Positions 46,118 to 54,925 of a stretch of 64,000 bases of DNA are shown here, piece after piece. The position numbers and the translations under genes were made by a program. Under the pieces are notes generated by a model. The model did not search any database. It was not told the DNA's origin and saw only the letters and a program-made list of their open reading frames with translations. Each line of letters opens with the position of its first letter. The stretch's first letter is position 1. Source of the DNA: CAVUFH01 sp963740835 (GTDB lineage: Bacteria; Actinomycetota; Acidimicrobiia; IMCC26256; PALSA-610); the NCBI GenBank assembly GCA_963740835.1, contig CAVUFH010000002.1, positions 1 through 64,000 of the forward strand, in the 5' to 3' direction.

Positions 46118-46882
46118 ATGCGCGGCGACACCGGGTTCCCGGTCCGCCTGATGTACACGAAGCGGGGGAAGATCCGCTGGATCTCGCACCGCGACGTCGC
46201 CCGGGCGATGGAGCGGGCGTTTCGTGTCACCCAGCTCCCACTCGCGTTCTCGGAGGGGTTCTCGCCCCGACCGAAGGTCAGCTTCGGGCTGGCGCTCTCC
46301 ACCGGTCACGAAAGTGATGCCGAATATCTCGACCTCGAGTTCCGGCACGAGGTCGACTGCGACGACCTGCCCGCGGTGTTGAGCGCAGCGCTCCCCGACG
46401 GCATGGCGGTCGTCGCCGCGGCCCCGCTCGTCGAGCGGGCGCCGGCGCTGCAAGAAGCGGTGACCGCCGTCGTTTGGCAGGTCGAAGTGGTCCGCGGCGA
46501 CGGGACGCCGGCCACCCCCGCTGTGCTCGACGCGTACGTCGAGGCGGCACTCGCCGCCTCCGAGCTCCCGACCGAACGGCACAAGAAAGGCCGCGAGGTT
46601 GTCGAGGACGTCCGCCCCGTCATCCGCCGCATTGATGTCGAACCGTTCGCAACCGAAGCGGACGACACCGGTGCGGCACTCGTTATGGAGTTGTCCACGC
46701 AGCCGCGGAGCGCGAAGCCGGGAGAGATCCTCACGGCTATCGCGCGAGTCAACGGCGTCACCGACGAACTCGTCGAGACGCGCGCGCTGCGTACGCATCA
46801 ATGGATCGAGCGCGACGGCACGCGGTGGGAACCGCAGGATGCCGACACGCGCCCGCGCACGCCGAAAGCGCGCGCGTCATGA
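46118..46882 (+). CDS. TIGR03936-family (DUF2344) radical-SAM-associated protein
   Basis: A 254-residue partner of the preceding protein; in some genomes the two are fused. The hallmark N-terminus RLMYTKRGKIRWISHRDVAR and FSEGFSPRPKVSFGLALSTGHESD are unmistakable. It starts 2 nt after the upstream stop and ends 12 nt before rng. Probably presents the substrate to, or recognises it for, the radical SAM enzyme; its biochemistry is unknown. Confidence 0.9.
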   Translation: MRGDTGFPVRLMYTKRGKIRWISHRDVARAMERAFRVTQLPLAFSEGFSPRPKVSFGLALSTGHESDAEYLDLEFRHEVDCDDLPAVLSAALPDGMAVVAAAPLVERAPALQEAVTAVVWQVEVVRGDGTPATPAVLDAYVEAALAASELPTERHKKGREVVEDVRPVIRRIDVEPFATEADDTGAALVMELSTQPRSAKPGEILTAIARVNGVTDELVETRALRTHQWIERDGTRWEPQDADTRPRTPKARAS

Positions 46883-46894
46883 GGGAAGGCAGCA

Positions 46895-49000
46895 ATGGCC
46901 GAGTTCGCACGCCCCGACGAGTCGGGCACGACGACCGATACATCATCAACCTCCGCGCCGAGTCCGACGGAGAACACGTCTGAGCCGAACGTGCCGCCGG
47001 CGCGCACCGCGTCGGAAGCACGCGCGCCGGAGTCGAACACCAGCACCGAACCGAGCACCGACTCGGATCCCGACTTCGAATCGAACGGGCCCGAGTCGAA
47101 CGGGTCGGGAGACCCGACCGCGGCGAAGAAGCGCCGGCGACGGGGTTCGCGCGGCGGACGCGGGCGGAAGAAGCCGGCCGGGCCGTCCGGAACCGGCGGC
47201 GACGGGGACGCCATGGATGAGGCCGTCGCCGGCGGCGAGGACTGGACCGACGAGACCGCCGATCGCGGGCTGACGAGCGAGGACCTCGGCGACGACGCGC
47301 GCGAGGAGGCGGGCCTGCCCGCCCGACGCAACGGGGCGCCGAAGGTCGGCGACAGCCGCTCAGCCGCAACGTCCCCGCGCGCGGCGGCGAAGCCCCGCAT
47401 CGGCGACAGCCGGCCGGCGCCCGCGAGCGACGCGGTGGCGGCCGGTCGGGACGACCGCGAGGATTCGGCCGGCGAGGACGGTCCGAAGAAGCGGCGGCGA
47501 CGCCGCGGTGGGCGCGGCCGCGGCAAGAGCGGCGGCGAGACCGGCACCGGTGCCCCGCGCGGGGGCGAGTCCGGGCGCGGCGGCAACCGATCGAAGCAGT
47601 CGGGGCCCACCTACGTCGACGCAGGCGTCGCCGTCAGCAACATCGACGTCGACGGCACCGCGATCCTCGAGTCCCTCGACGAGGAAACGCTCGAGCGCCG
47701 GCGGGGCACGCGCCGCAAGGGCCGGCCGGCAGGCCGGTATTTGATGGTCGTGCACGAGCGCGACGACGGTATGGCCCACATCGGCGTGCTCGAAGGCCGC
47801 ACGCTCGTCGAGCACTACGTCGCGCTGCCCACCGACGACACGTCGTCGATCGACGGCAACATCTACTTGGGGCGCGTCCAGAACGTGCTGCCGGGGATGG
47901 AAGCCGCGTTCATCGACATCGGCACACCGAAGAACGGCGTGTTGTACCGCGGCGACGTCGTCCTCGCGGACGGCGACACCGACAGCAAGGAACCGATCCG
48001 TATCGAGCGGGTGTTGCGCAACGGCCAGTCGATCATCGTGCAGGTCACGAAGAACCCGATCGGCCACAAAGGCGCGCGGCTCACGCAGGAGGTGAGCCTC
48101 GCGGGCCGGTTCGTGGTGATGGTGCCGAACCAGCCGCAGACGTACGGCATCTCGAAGCGCCTCCCCGACGACGAGCGCAAGCGCCTCCGCCGCATCCTCG
48201 ACAAGCTGCGTCCCGACGACGCAGGTCTCATCGTGCGCACCGCGGCCGAGGGTGCCACCGACGACGAGCTCGAGCGCGACATGCGCAGCCTCAACGCGCA
48301 GTGGAAGCAGATCTCGGAGATCGCCAAGCGGGGCAAGCCCGGCAGCCTCCTCTACAAGGAACCGCCGCTCGCGATCCGGTTGATCCGCGAGGAGTTCACC
48401 AAGGAGTACCGCGGCGTCGTCATCGACTCGCCGACGTTGTACGAGGAGGTGCGTGCGTACGTCGAGGCGATCGCGCCCGAGCTCGCCGACCGCATCGAGC
48501 ACTACGACCCTGCCGCCGAGAACCTGCCGCTGTTCGAGAAGTTCCACGTGCACGAACAGTTGCACAAGGCGCTCGACCGTAAGGTGTGGCTGCCTTCGGG
48601 CGGTTCGCTCGTCATCGAGCGCACCGAGGCGCTGACCGTGATCGACGTCAATACCGGCAAGAACGTCGGCACGTCGAACCTCGAAGAGACGGTGTATCGC
48701 AACAACCTCGAAGCGGCCGAAGCCGTGGCGCGGGAGCTGCGGCTGCGCGACATCGGCGGGATCATCGTCATCGACTTCATCGACATGGAGATCAAGTCGA
48801 ACCGCGAAGCGGTGGAGGAGCAGTTCCGGCAGGCGCTCGCCCGGGACAAGACCCGCACGCAAGTGTTCTCGATCTCGGAGCTCGGTCTGCTCGAGATGAC
48901 CCGCAAGCGGGTATCCGAAGGGCTCGTCGAGGCGTTCTCCTCGACGTGCCCGCACTGCAACGGTCGCGGCTTCGTCGTCGACGAATCGATGCTCGAGTAG
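46895..49000 (+). CDS. rng: Ribonuclease E/G
   Basis: Endoribonuclease for rRNA and mRNA turnover. The N-terminal 280 residues are a disordered extension, acidic first, then with RRRRGSRGG- and RRRRRGGRGRG-type basic blocks that probably bind RNA or partners. The catalytic core follows: S1 domain (GNIYLGRVQNVLPGMEAAFIDIG), 5'-sensor, and DNase-I-like site with VIDVNTGKN and IIVIDFIDM (metal Asp residues). The zinc-link CPHC is at 685-688, very near the end, so there is no long C-terminal scaffold. ATG 46895 follows GAGGGAAGG. 701 residues. The symbol rne would be equally valid. Confidence 0.94.
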   Translation: MAEFARPDESGTTTDTSSTSAPSPTENTSEPNVPPARTASEARAPESNTSTEPSTDSDPDFESNGPESNGSGDPTAAKKRRRRGSRGGRGRKKPAGPSGTGGDGDAMDEAVAGGEDWTDETADRGLTSEDLGDDAREEAGLPARRNGAPKVGDSRSAATSPRAAAKPRIGDSRPAPASDAVAAGRDDREDSAGEDGPKKRRRRRGGRGRGKSGGETGTGAPRGGESGRGGNRSKQSGPTYVDAGVAVSNIDVDGTAILESLDEETLERRRGTRRKGRPAGRYLMVVHERDDGMAHIGVLEGRTLVEHYVALPTDDTSSIDGNIYLGRVQNVLPGMEAAFIDIGTPKNGVLYRGDVVLADGDTDSKEPIRIERVLRNGQSIIVQVTKNPIGHKGARLTQEVSLAGRFVVMVPNQPQTYGISKRLPDDERKRLRRILDKLRPDDAGLIVRTAAEGATDDELERDMRSLNAQWKQISEIAKRGKPGSLLYKEPPLAIRLIREEFTKEYRGVVIDSPTLYEEVRAYVEAIAPELADRIEHYDPAAENLPLFEKFHVHEQLHKALDRKVWLPSGGSLVIERTEALTVIDVNTGKNVGTSNLEETVYRNNLEAAEAVARELRLRDIGGIIVIDFIDMEIKSNREAVEEQFRQALARDKTRTQVFSISELGLLEMTRKRVSEGLVEAFSSTCPHCNGRGFVVDESMLE

Positions 49001-49001
49001 C

Positions 49002-49509
49002 TCAGCGGCCGGTACGGCCGTCGAGCAGTTCGCGCGTGATGTCCATGTGGCCGGCGTGCCGCGCGATCTCTTCGATCAGGTGGGTCCACGACCCAGCGTA
49101 ACGTCGTCGGCCGAGCGGTCGACGCGCCGGGAAGGTCGAATGACGACGCGCGATCGAGCACCGCGTCGGCCGCCGCGCTCTCGGCGCGTGCGAACGCGAC
49201 GACGTCGTCGACTGTCCACCCGTCGGGCAGGACGAACATGTTCGACCGCCACGTCATGTCCATCTCCTCCCCGGCGAAGAACGCGCGGACCCACAGGCGC
49301 TCCGCGTAGCCGACGTGCACCGCGATCGCACCGAGCGAGTTGGCACCCGCGACCGGTGTCCACCGGAGCTGCTCGGAATCGAGGTCCTCGAGCTTGTACA
49401 GCACGCTCTCGCGCAGATGATGCAGCCATGCCCGTGCCATCGTCATCTCGTCGGCCGGCGTCGCTTCGTCCGGTCGGGGGACGTGCAGCTGCGGCGGGTT
49501 CTCGGCCAC
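49002..49509 (-). CDS. DinB/DUF664-family protein (one frameshift)
   Basis: Four-helix DinB-like metalloprotein, about 168 residues after correction. From GTG 49509: VAENPPQLHVPRPDE, ARAWLHHLRESVLYKLEDLD, SLGAIAVHVGYAERLWVR (first metal His). Near 49089 one extra base interrupts the C-terminus; skipping it gives WTHLIEEIARHAGHMD with the second and third metal His. Two paralogues on the plus strand follow divergently. Function unknown; relatives act in thiol-dependent (mycothiol or bacillithiol) detoxification. Confidence 0.78.
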
Positions 49510-49571
49510 GTCCCGACGCTGCCCCGCCGGCCGGGCGCGAGCAAGTCGGTGTTCGACGCCGGCGACCGCTC

Positions 49572-49577
49572 TACGAT
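49572..49577 (+). promoter_or_regulatory. -10 box (TACGAT) of the DinB pair
   Basis: TACGAT ends 6 nt before GTG 49584, no Shine-Dalgarno; leaderless layout. Confidence 0.45.
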
Positions 49578-49583
49578 CACGCC

Positions 49584-50063
49584 GTGTCCGACACATACAC
49601 CGAGGCCGACGAGCGCGCGCTGCTCGGGGGCTACCTCGACTGGTACCGGGGCATCGCCGAGCACAAGCTCGTAGGCCTGAGTCATACGGACGCCACGCGG
49701 GTGTCGACGCCCACCGGCGTCACGTTGCTCGGCACCGTCAAGCATCTCGGATGGTGCGAGCAGTGCTGGTTCCCGTACCACTTGCTCGGTGCGGTGCCCG
49801 AGCCGGTCGACATCGACCTGTCGTTCTCGATCGGGCCGGACGACAGCGTCGAGTCCGTGATCGCCGGCTACAACGACGAGTGCGCCCGCGCGCGTACGAT
49901 CACCGACGCGCAGCCGCTCGGCGCGCTGACCGCGATCGGCCACGACGTCTTCGGCGTCGTCAGCCTGCGCTGGATCCTCGTGCACATGATCGAGGAGACC
50001 GCGCGGCACTGCGGCCATCTCGACATCCTGCGCGAGCTCACCGACGGTCGTACCGGGAGCTGA
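49584..50063 (+). CDS. DinB/DUF664-family protein
   Basis: A 159-residue four-helix protein. Helix 2 carries LLGTVKHLGWCEQCWF (His at the metal position) and the last helices ILVHMIEETARHCGHLDIL carry the two other His. It shares the helix pattern and the end RELTDGRTG with its neighbour on the minus strand, so the two are paralogues. It lies 4 nt before the third copy, so both are in one transcript. Confidence 0.83.
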   Translation: MSDTYTEADERALLGGYLDWYRGIAEHKLVGLSHTDATRVSTPTGVTLLGTVKHLGWCEQCWFPYHLLGAVPEPVDIDLSFSIGPDDSVESVIAGYNDECARARTITDAQPLGALTAIGHDVFGVVSLRWILVHMIEETARHCGHLDILRELTDGRTGS

Positions 50064-50067
50064 ACGG

Positions 50068-50625
50068 ATGACGATCGACAACCCGGGCGACACGCTTCCG
50101 ACCGCCAACGAGCGCGAGCTGCTGCTCGGCTACCTGCGCGCGCAACGCGGTGACGTTGTCCGTTCCGCCGACGGCCTGAACGAAGGGCAGCTCCGGTGGA
50201 CGCCCGACAACCGTCTCCTGCCGATCATCGGTGTCATCAACCATCTGACCCACGTCGAGTGGCGGTGGATCAACGGCCGCTACCTCGGCGAGCCGTTCCC
50301 GCCGCGCGACGAGGAGTTCGTAGTCGGCCCGGAGGTGACGGGCGCCGAGATCGTGGACGCGTACGCGGCGCGCGCGGCCCGCACCGAAGCGATCGTGCGC
50401 GCCGCACCGACGCTCGAAGCACCATGTCTCGGCTGCGAGGGCGACGGCCCGCCTGCGCACGAGTTGCTCGGACTGCCCCAGCCGATCGATCTTCGCTGGA
50501 CCATCCTGCACCTCATCGAGGAGACCGCGCACCACGCCGGTCACACGGACGCGACCCGCGAGATGCTGGACGGCGCCCGCGCCGACGAGCTCCTCCGCCG
50601 CGTCCGCCGCCGCACCCGCCCCTGA
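50068..50625 (+). CDS. DinB/DUF664-family protein
   Basis: A 185-residue third copy, ATG 50068. Metal His positions are in GVINHLTHVEWRW and ILHLIEETAHHAGHTD, and an added loop contains a Cys pair (CLGCEGD). More distant from the first two than they are from each other. Enzymatic role unknown; S-transferase or dehalogenase-like chemistry with a low-molecular thiol is possible by family. Confidence 0.83.
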   Translation: MTIDNPGDTLPTANERELLLGYLRAQRGDVVRSADGLNEGQLRWTPDNRLLPIIGVINHLTHVEWRWINGRYLGEPFPPRDEEFVVGPEVTGAEIVDAYAARAARTEAIVRAAPTLEAPCLGCEGDGPPAHELLGLPQPIDLRWTILHLIEETAHHAGHTDATREMLDGARADELLRRVRRRTRP

Positions 50626-50784
50626 CCCTCCGCTCGTTGGTCGCGTTTGGAGATTCCGCGTCGCTAGAGCGACCCTCCCGCTCCAGACGCGCATGCGCCG
50701 GCTCAGTCGAGGGATGGGTGGGACACCGAGTGAGTGTTTTCAGCCGGACGGGGCGGCCGGGGCCGGGAGCTGGTGCCGGGTTGT

Positions 50785-50790
50785 CATGAT
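50785..50790 (+). promoter_or_regulatory. -10-like box (CATGAT) of the RDD gene
   Basis: CATGAT ends 6 nt before GTG 50797. The spacing matches the other leaderless starts in the window although the first base deviates from TANNNT. Confidence 0.35.
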
Positions 50791-50796
50791 GGCGGC

Positions 50797-51567
50797 GTGT
50801 GGTGTCCGGCGTGCGGCTTCGAGTACCGAACCGGGTTCTCGTGGTGTCCGGACTGCGAGGTGCTGCTCGTCGACAAGCGCCCCGCGCGGATGCCGCCGCC
50901 GATGGCGGATCATGACCAGCTCGAGTACGACCTCTCGGACTTCACCGCGGAACGGCGGGAGGCGGTCACCTTCTGGCTCGTGACGTCCGAGATCCCGTTC
51001 GAGTGGGAACCCGACGGCATGCTCGTTGTACCGAGCAAGTGGCAGCTCGAGGTCGACGCGATCGTCGAGTCGATGGAGCACCCCGATGCCGGCCGCGCGG
51101 GCGAGGTGGGTGCGTATCCCGCCGAGTTGATGGACGCGGGTTCTCCCGAGCTCGCAAGTCCGGCGCGCCGCCTCGCCGGGTTCCTGATCGACTATCTGGT
51201 CATCACCGCCGCGGCGGTGGTCGCCATCGCGATCTTCGGCGTCGGCAGCGCAGGCGTCACCGTGTCGGTGGTGGTCGTCAACACGGCGTACGAGGTCGGC
51301 GGCACCGCGATCTGGGGCCGCACGCTCGGCAAGCTGGTGGTGCACACCGAAGTGGTGCGCCGTGACGGTGTCGCGCCGCCGGGCTTCCGCGTCGCGCTGA
51401 TTCGATATCTCGTCGTCGTGGTCGCGTTGCCGTTGCGCTACTTCGGCAGTTTCGGCGCGTGGTTCGGCGTGTGCTGGACCGTCGCGGTCTACGCGCCCAT
51501 CTTGGGGCGCGAGCGGCGCGGCCTGCACGACCGCGCCGCGGGAACCGACGTCGTCCGGAGCCGGTGA
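50797..51567 (+). CDS. Zinc-ribbon RDD-family membrane protein
   Basis: A 256-residue protein. GTG 50797 begins VWCPACGFEYRTGFSWCPDC, a complete four-Cys zinc ribbon; upstream in-frame codons are not conserved-looking. A cytoplasmic middle part has an FTAERREAVTFWLVTSEIPFE segment. The C-terminal half is an RDD domain with about three membrane segments (ARRLAGFLIDYLVITAAAVV, NTAYEVGGTAIWGRTLGKL, LGRERRGLHDRAAGT), carrying the family R-D-D pattern. Transport or membrane-stress roles have been suggested for RDD proteins; here the function is unknown. Confidence 0.75.
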   Translation: MWCPACGFEYRTGFSWCPDCEVLLVDKRPARMPPPMADHDQLEYDLSDFTAERREAVTFWLVTSEIPFEWEPDGMLVVPSKWQLEVDAIVESMEHPDAGRAGEVGAYPAELMDAGSPELASPARRLAGFLIDYLVITAAAVVAIAIFGVGSAGVTVSVVVVNTAYEVGGTAIWGRTLGKLVVHTEVVRRDGVAPPGFRVALIRYLVVVVALPLRYFGSFGAWFGVCWTVAVYAPILGRERRGLHDRAAGTDVVRSR

Positions 51568-51582
51568 GTGGCCGCAGGGAGC

Positions 51583-52365
51583 TCAGAGGTCGATGATCAT
51601 GCCCTCGTGCGCGGCGTCGACCCCGGCCGTGGCCGCGATGCGGTCGATCGCGTCGTCAGTGCGCAGCGGTCCGTGGTGGGTGAGCACGAGTCGGCGGGCG
51701 TGGGCCCGGCCCGCAAGCTCGACCGCGTGCTCGACCGTGCCGTGACCGAACGCCTTGGCCCGTTCGGCCTCGGCCGCGAGGAACGGCGCGCCGCGGACGA
51801 AGACGTCGACGTCGCGCGCGAGGTCGATGATGGCCTCGTCGTTGTCATCGATCGCGTCGGGTACGTACGCGAGTGAGGCGCCCGCGCCCGTGATGCGGTA
51901 TCCGAGCGCGCGGCCACCCTTGTGGCGCACTTCACGCGCGAGCACCTCATAGTCCTGGAACTCGTGCGCACCGGGTTCGATGCCCACGTGCTTCCAGTTG
52001 CCGCGCAGACCGTCGGGGCCGATGGGGAAGTGCGGTGGCGACATCGCACGCGCGAGGGTCGCCACCGGGTCACCTTGGGCCGGTTGCCCGAGCAGCACCT
52101 CGGCATCGTCGTGATCGGCGGGCGGGAAGAACGGCAGCCCCTGAACGTGGTCCCAGTGGAGGTGGGTGAGCAGGATCGTCCCTCGGAACGGGGCGTCGCC
52201 GAACTCGCGCGCGAGTCGCTGGAGCCCGGTGCCCGCGTCGAGCACGAGCGTCGGGCGATCGTCGGCCGTCGAGACCGCGACGCACGACGTGTGACCACCG
52301 ACGCGCGCGAACTCCGGACCGGAAACCGGTGTCGACCCGCGCACGCCGCAGAACCTGACCCTCAT
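51583..52365 (-). CDS. MBL-fold metallo-hydrolase, candidate cyclic-nucleotide phosphodiesterase
   Basis: A 260-residue metallo-beta-lactamase-fold protein. The metal motif THLHWDH is at 67-73; additional ligands are likely in GAPFLAAEAE and VLTHHGP. The N-terminus MRVRFCGVRGSTPVSGPEF and GGHTSCVAV resemble the PhnP/YycJ/ElaC-like phosphodiesterase branch. It lies 39 nt downstream of a cNMP-binding-domain gene in the same direction and close to a nucleotide cyclase, so hydrolysis of a cyclic nucleotide is a reasonable hypothesis, not shown by sequence alone. Confidence 0.8.
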   Translation of the reverse strand: MRVRFCGVRGSTPVSGPEFARVGGHTSCVAVSTADDRPTLVLDAGTGLQRLAREFGDAPFRGTILLTHLHWDHVQGLPFFPPADHDDAEVLLGQPAQGDPVATLARAMSPPHFPIGPDGLRGNWKHVGIEPGAHEFQDYEVLAREVRHKGGRALGYRITGAGASLAYVPDAIDDNDEAIIDLARDVDVFVRGAPFLAAEAERAKAFGHGTVEHAVELAGRAHARRLVLTHHGPLRTDDAIDRIAATAGVDAAHEGMIIDL

Positions 52366-52404
52366 TGCTCTCCGCCCGAAATGGCGCTCGGCCTCACACT
52401 CGGC

Positions 52405-53406
52405 TCACGGGTTTTCTTCGCGCCGGTGCCCCTCGCTCAGCGCGCGCAGGTGCTCCGCGTCGATCTGGTCCGCACGCGCGACGGCAATGCGTACAGGAGT
52501 AGTGGCGCGCAGCGTGCTCGTGCGGCGGCCGCCCTCTAACACCGCCCGCTCGCCGAGGATCGCGCCCGGCCCGAGCTCGGCCAGCGCTTCGCCGTCGACC
52601 TCGACTGCCAACACGCCGTCGAGCAAGAGGTAGAGCTCCGAACCGAGCTGGCCCTGCTCGACGAGCACGTGGCCGTCCTTGACCTTGCGCACGGTCGGCT
52701 TCTCGCCGCCGCGCATGATCGTGGTGGCGAGATCGCGCTCGAGCGCGGTCTCCACCGCGGTGACGAGGGCGGGCGAGTCCTCGTCACCCCACGGCGTGTG
52801 CTTGCCGAACGCGTTGCGGTACCAGTCCTTGAAGTCGGCGAGGCCCGCCTTCGCCGAGAGCTTGCCCGCGTCGTCGTAGATCCAGTGACGGGGGAAGGTG
52901 CTCGCGCCCGACATCGTGAACTCGCAGCGGCCGTCCGCGTGCATGACCACTTCGAGCGTCGTCCACACGAGCGGCGCCTTGAATTGCACGAACGGCGGGT
53001 GGTTCACGCGGCGCGGGGCCGGGATCGCAGTGCGGCCGCCGACCGTCTGCACGAAGCGCGCGGTCGTGCCCTCGATCTCCGGTGCCCGCTGGATGTCGGG
53101 CAGGCCCGGCGCGGCGAAGGTGGCCTCCTTCGTCGCGAAGCGCACGGTCGTGGCGCCCATCAAGCCGCCGCTGTCGTCGGCGTAACCCGCACCGACGATC
53201 CGGCCATCTTCCACTTCGATCCACGTGCGCAACACGTTCGCGAACCGGAATCGGTCGGTTGTCTGGAGCTCGACGAGGTCCTCGATCACATCCGGCGGTG
53301 GTGCGTCGTAGTGTGCGACACCACTTTCGAAGACCGGCTTGTTCATCCCGCTGACGGCTTCCGAAGGGATCCAGGACAACGTGACGACGCTCGTGTCGAT
53401 GCGCAT
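52405..53406 (-). CDS. Cyclic-nucleotide-binding-domain protein with unknown N-terminal domain
   Basis: A 333-residue protein. ATG 53406 has GGAAGGAAG 2-3 nt upstream. The last 110 residues form a cNMP-binding domain: LVEQGQLGSELYLLLDGVL and the phosphate-binding cassette LGERAVLEGGRR-T, with Gly285-Glu286 and Arg295 at the ribose- and phosphate-contact positions. The first 215 residues (DAPPPDVIEDLVELQTTDRF; FVQTVGGRTAIPAPRRVNHPP) match nothing I know and look soluble. There is no HTH, so it is an effector rather than a CRP-type regulator. Divergent from the cyclase gene across 174 bp. Confidence 0.78.
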   Translation of the reverse strand: MRIDTSVVTLSWIPSEAVSGMNKPVFESGVAHYDAPPPDVIEDLVELQTTDRFRFANVLRTWIEVEDGRIVGAGYADDSGGLMGATTVRFATKEATFAAPGLPDIQRAPEIEGTTARFVQTVGGRTAIPAPRRVNHPPFVQFKAPLVWTTLEVVMHADGRCEFTMSGASTFPRHWIYDDAGKLSAKAGLADFKDWYRNAFGKHTPWGDEDSPALVTAVETALERDLATTIMRGGEKPTVRKVKDGHVLVEQGQLGSELYLLLDGVLAVEVDGEALAELGPGAILGERAVLEGGRRTSTLRATTPVRIAVARADQIDAEHLRALSEGHRREENP

Positions 53407-53580
53407 GACTTCCTTCCCGCGCTCCCCGCGCTCCGCTCGCCTTGCACTGCGACGCAACCTACGGATTCTGGCGCGGCACCGACAGGGCGTGCGCCCGTCT
53501 CTCGTGAGGGGTGCCAGCACCACCCGGTCCTGGGGGAGCCCTCCCTTGTGGGGCGCACGGATTCAGGGTCCAATCGCTCC

Positions 53581-54888
53581 GTGACCACGCCTCGGATCAC
53601 CGTGTTCCTGGCGGACGACTCGCTGTTCGTCCGCGAAGGGGTGCGGGCCTTGCTCGCCGCGCAACCGGACCTCGAGGTGGTCGGTGTGGCCGAGGACTTC
53701 GACGGGTTGGTCGACGGCGCCACGGAGTTCGGACCGCAGGTCGTCGTCACCGACATCCGCATGCCGCCGAGCTTCCAGAACGAGGGAATCGAGGCGGCGA
53801 AGCTCGTGCGGAAGCGGAACCCCGGTACCGGAGTGGTCGTCCTCTCGCAGTACGACGAGCCGGAGTACGCGATCTCATTGCTGTCCGAAGGCGCCGCGGG
53901 GTACGCGTACCTGTTGAAGGACCGGGTCGGCGACGGTGACCAACTCTGCCGGGCGGTGCGCGAAGTCGCGACCGGCGGCAGCATGCTCGACCCCGCGATC
54001 GTCAACGCGATCGTCGCGCCCGCGCGCGCGACCGATGAGCTCGACGAGCACGAGGACCAGCTCCTCCAGTGGATCGCCGAGGGCCGGCCGGTGAAGGCGA
54101 TTGCCGTCGCGTGGAACACCACACCGGAAGCCGCGAACGACGCCATCGAAGATCTGTTCCTGAAGCTCGCGAAGGAAGCGAGTGCGGGCGCTGAGGGCGC
54201 GCTGCGCCGGCTGCGCCTGTTGCAGAAGGCGATCGTCGATCGTGAAGAGCAGGGTGAGACGCTGAGCCGGCTCCTCCCGGGTGGACTCGCGGAGAAGATG
54301 CGCCGCGACGGTCACGAGACGGGTGTCTCCGAGCGCCTCGACGTCACCGTGTTGATGTCGGACGTGCGCGGCTACTCGGGCATCGCCGAGCGCGTTGATC
54401 CCACGGTGCTCGCAGGCATGCTGAACACGCACCGGGCCGAGATGAACAACGCCATCCTCGCCACGGGCGGCACGGTGATGCAGTACGTCGGCGACGCCGT
54501 GATGGCCGTGTTCGGCGCCCCGTTCCCGCAGGACGACCACGCCCGCCGCGCGTTGCAGGCCGCGTGCGCGATGCACGAGCGCCAGGAGACCGTCAACGGC
54601 AAGTGGCGCGCCGACGGCCTCCCGGAGTTCGGGCTCGGCATCGGCCTGTCGACCGGCGAGGTCGCGGCCGCGCTGCTCGGTTCGGACGAGCGGCTCGAGT
54701 ACACGTTGGTGGGTGACACCGTGAACCTCGCCCAGCGGCTGCAGGATCTGGCCCGTCCGCCGGGCACGGTCTTGTCGGGTGCGACGCTCGATGCGCTGCC
54801 GGACGCGCCGGCGGTCACATTGCTCGACGCGGAGTTCGTCAAGGGACGGGAGACGCCGGTAGTCGCGTACCGATTGACAGGAACGTGA
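53581..54888 (+). CDS. Response regulator with class III nucleotide cyclase domain (REC-HTH-like-CYC)
   Basis: A 435-residue protein from GTG 53581. Residues 1-125 are a receiver with acidic Asp12-Asp13, phospho-acceptor Asp58 (VVVTDIRMPP) and Lys113. Residues about 155-205 look like a decayed LuxR-type HTH. Residues 250-430 form a cyclase homology domain: metal Asp261 (LMSDVRGYS) and Asp305 (YVGDAVMAVFG), transition-state Asn382 and Arg386 (VNLAQR). The purine-selecting Lys is Gln301 and the partner position is Thr375, so ATP versus GTP preference cannot be assigned. The receiver is close to that of the NarL-type regulator at 60623-61291. First gene of a co-directional run with an ABC transporter and a histidine kinase. 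Confidence 0.88.
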   Translation: MTTPRITVFLADDSLFVREGVRALLAAQPDLEVVGVAEDFDGLVDGATEFGPQVVVTDIRMPPSFQNEGIEAAKLVRKRNPGTGVVVLSQYDEPEYAISLLSEGAAGYAYLLKDRVGDGDQLCRAVREVATGGSMLDPAIVNAIVAPARATDELDEHEDQLLQWIAEGRPVKAIAVAWNTTPEAANDAIEDLFLKLAKEASAGAEGALRRLRLLQKAIVDREEQGETLSRLLPGGLAEKMRRDGHETGVSERLDVTVLMSDVRGYSGIAERVDPTVLAGMLNTHRAEMNNAILATGGTVMQYVGDAVMAVFGAPFPQDDHARRALQAACAMHERQETVNGKWRADGLPEFGLGIGLSTGEVAAALLGSDERLEYTLVGDTVNLAQRLQDLARPPGTVLSGATLDALPDAPAVTLLDAEFVKGRETPVVAYRLTGT

Positions 54889-54925
54889 GTAGGCCGGTGA
54901 CGGGGAACTAGGGAAGGAATGCGGG

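Noticed and set aside
47360..48955. 531-codon minus-strand frame opposite rng
   Set aside because: Shadow of a highly G/C3-biased real gene; its product has no recognisable fold and rng is certain.
52669..53580. N-terminal extension of the cyclase frame by about 300 codons
   Set aside because: It is antisense to the cNMP-binding gene, is Arg/Glu-rich shadow sequence and lacks any domain; the receiver starts properly at GTG 53581.
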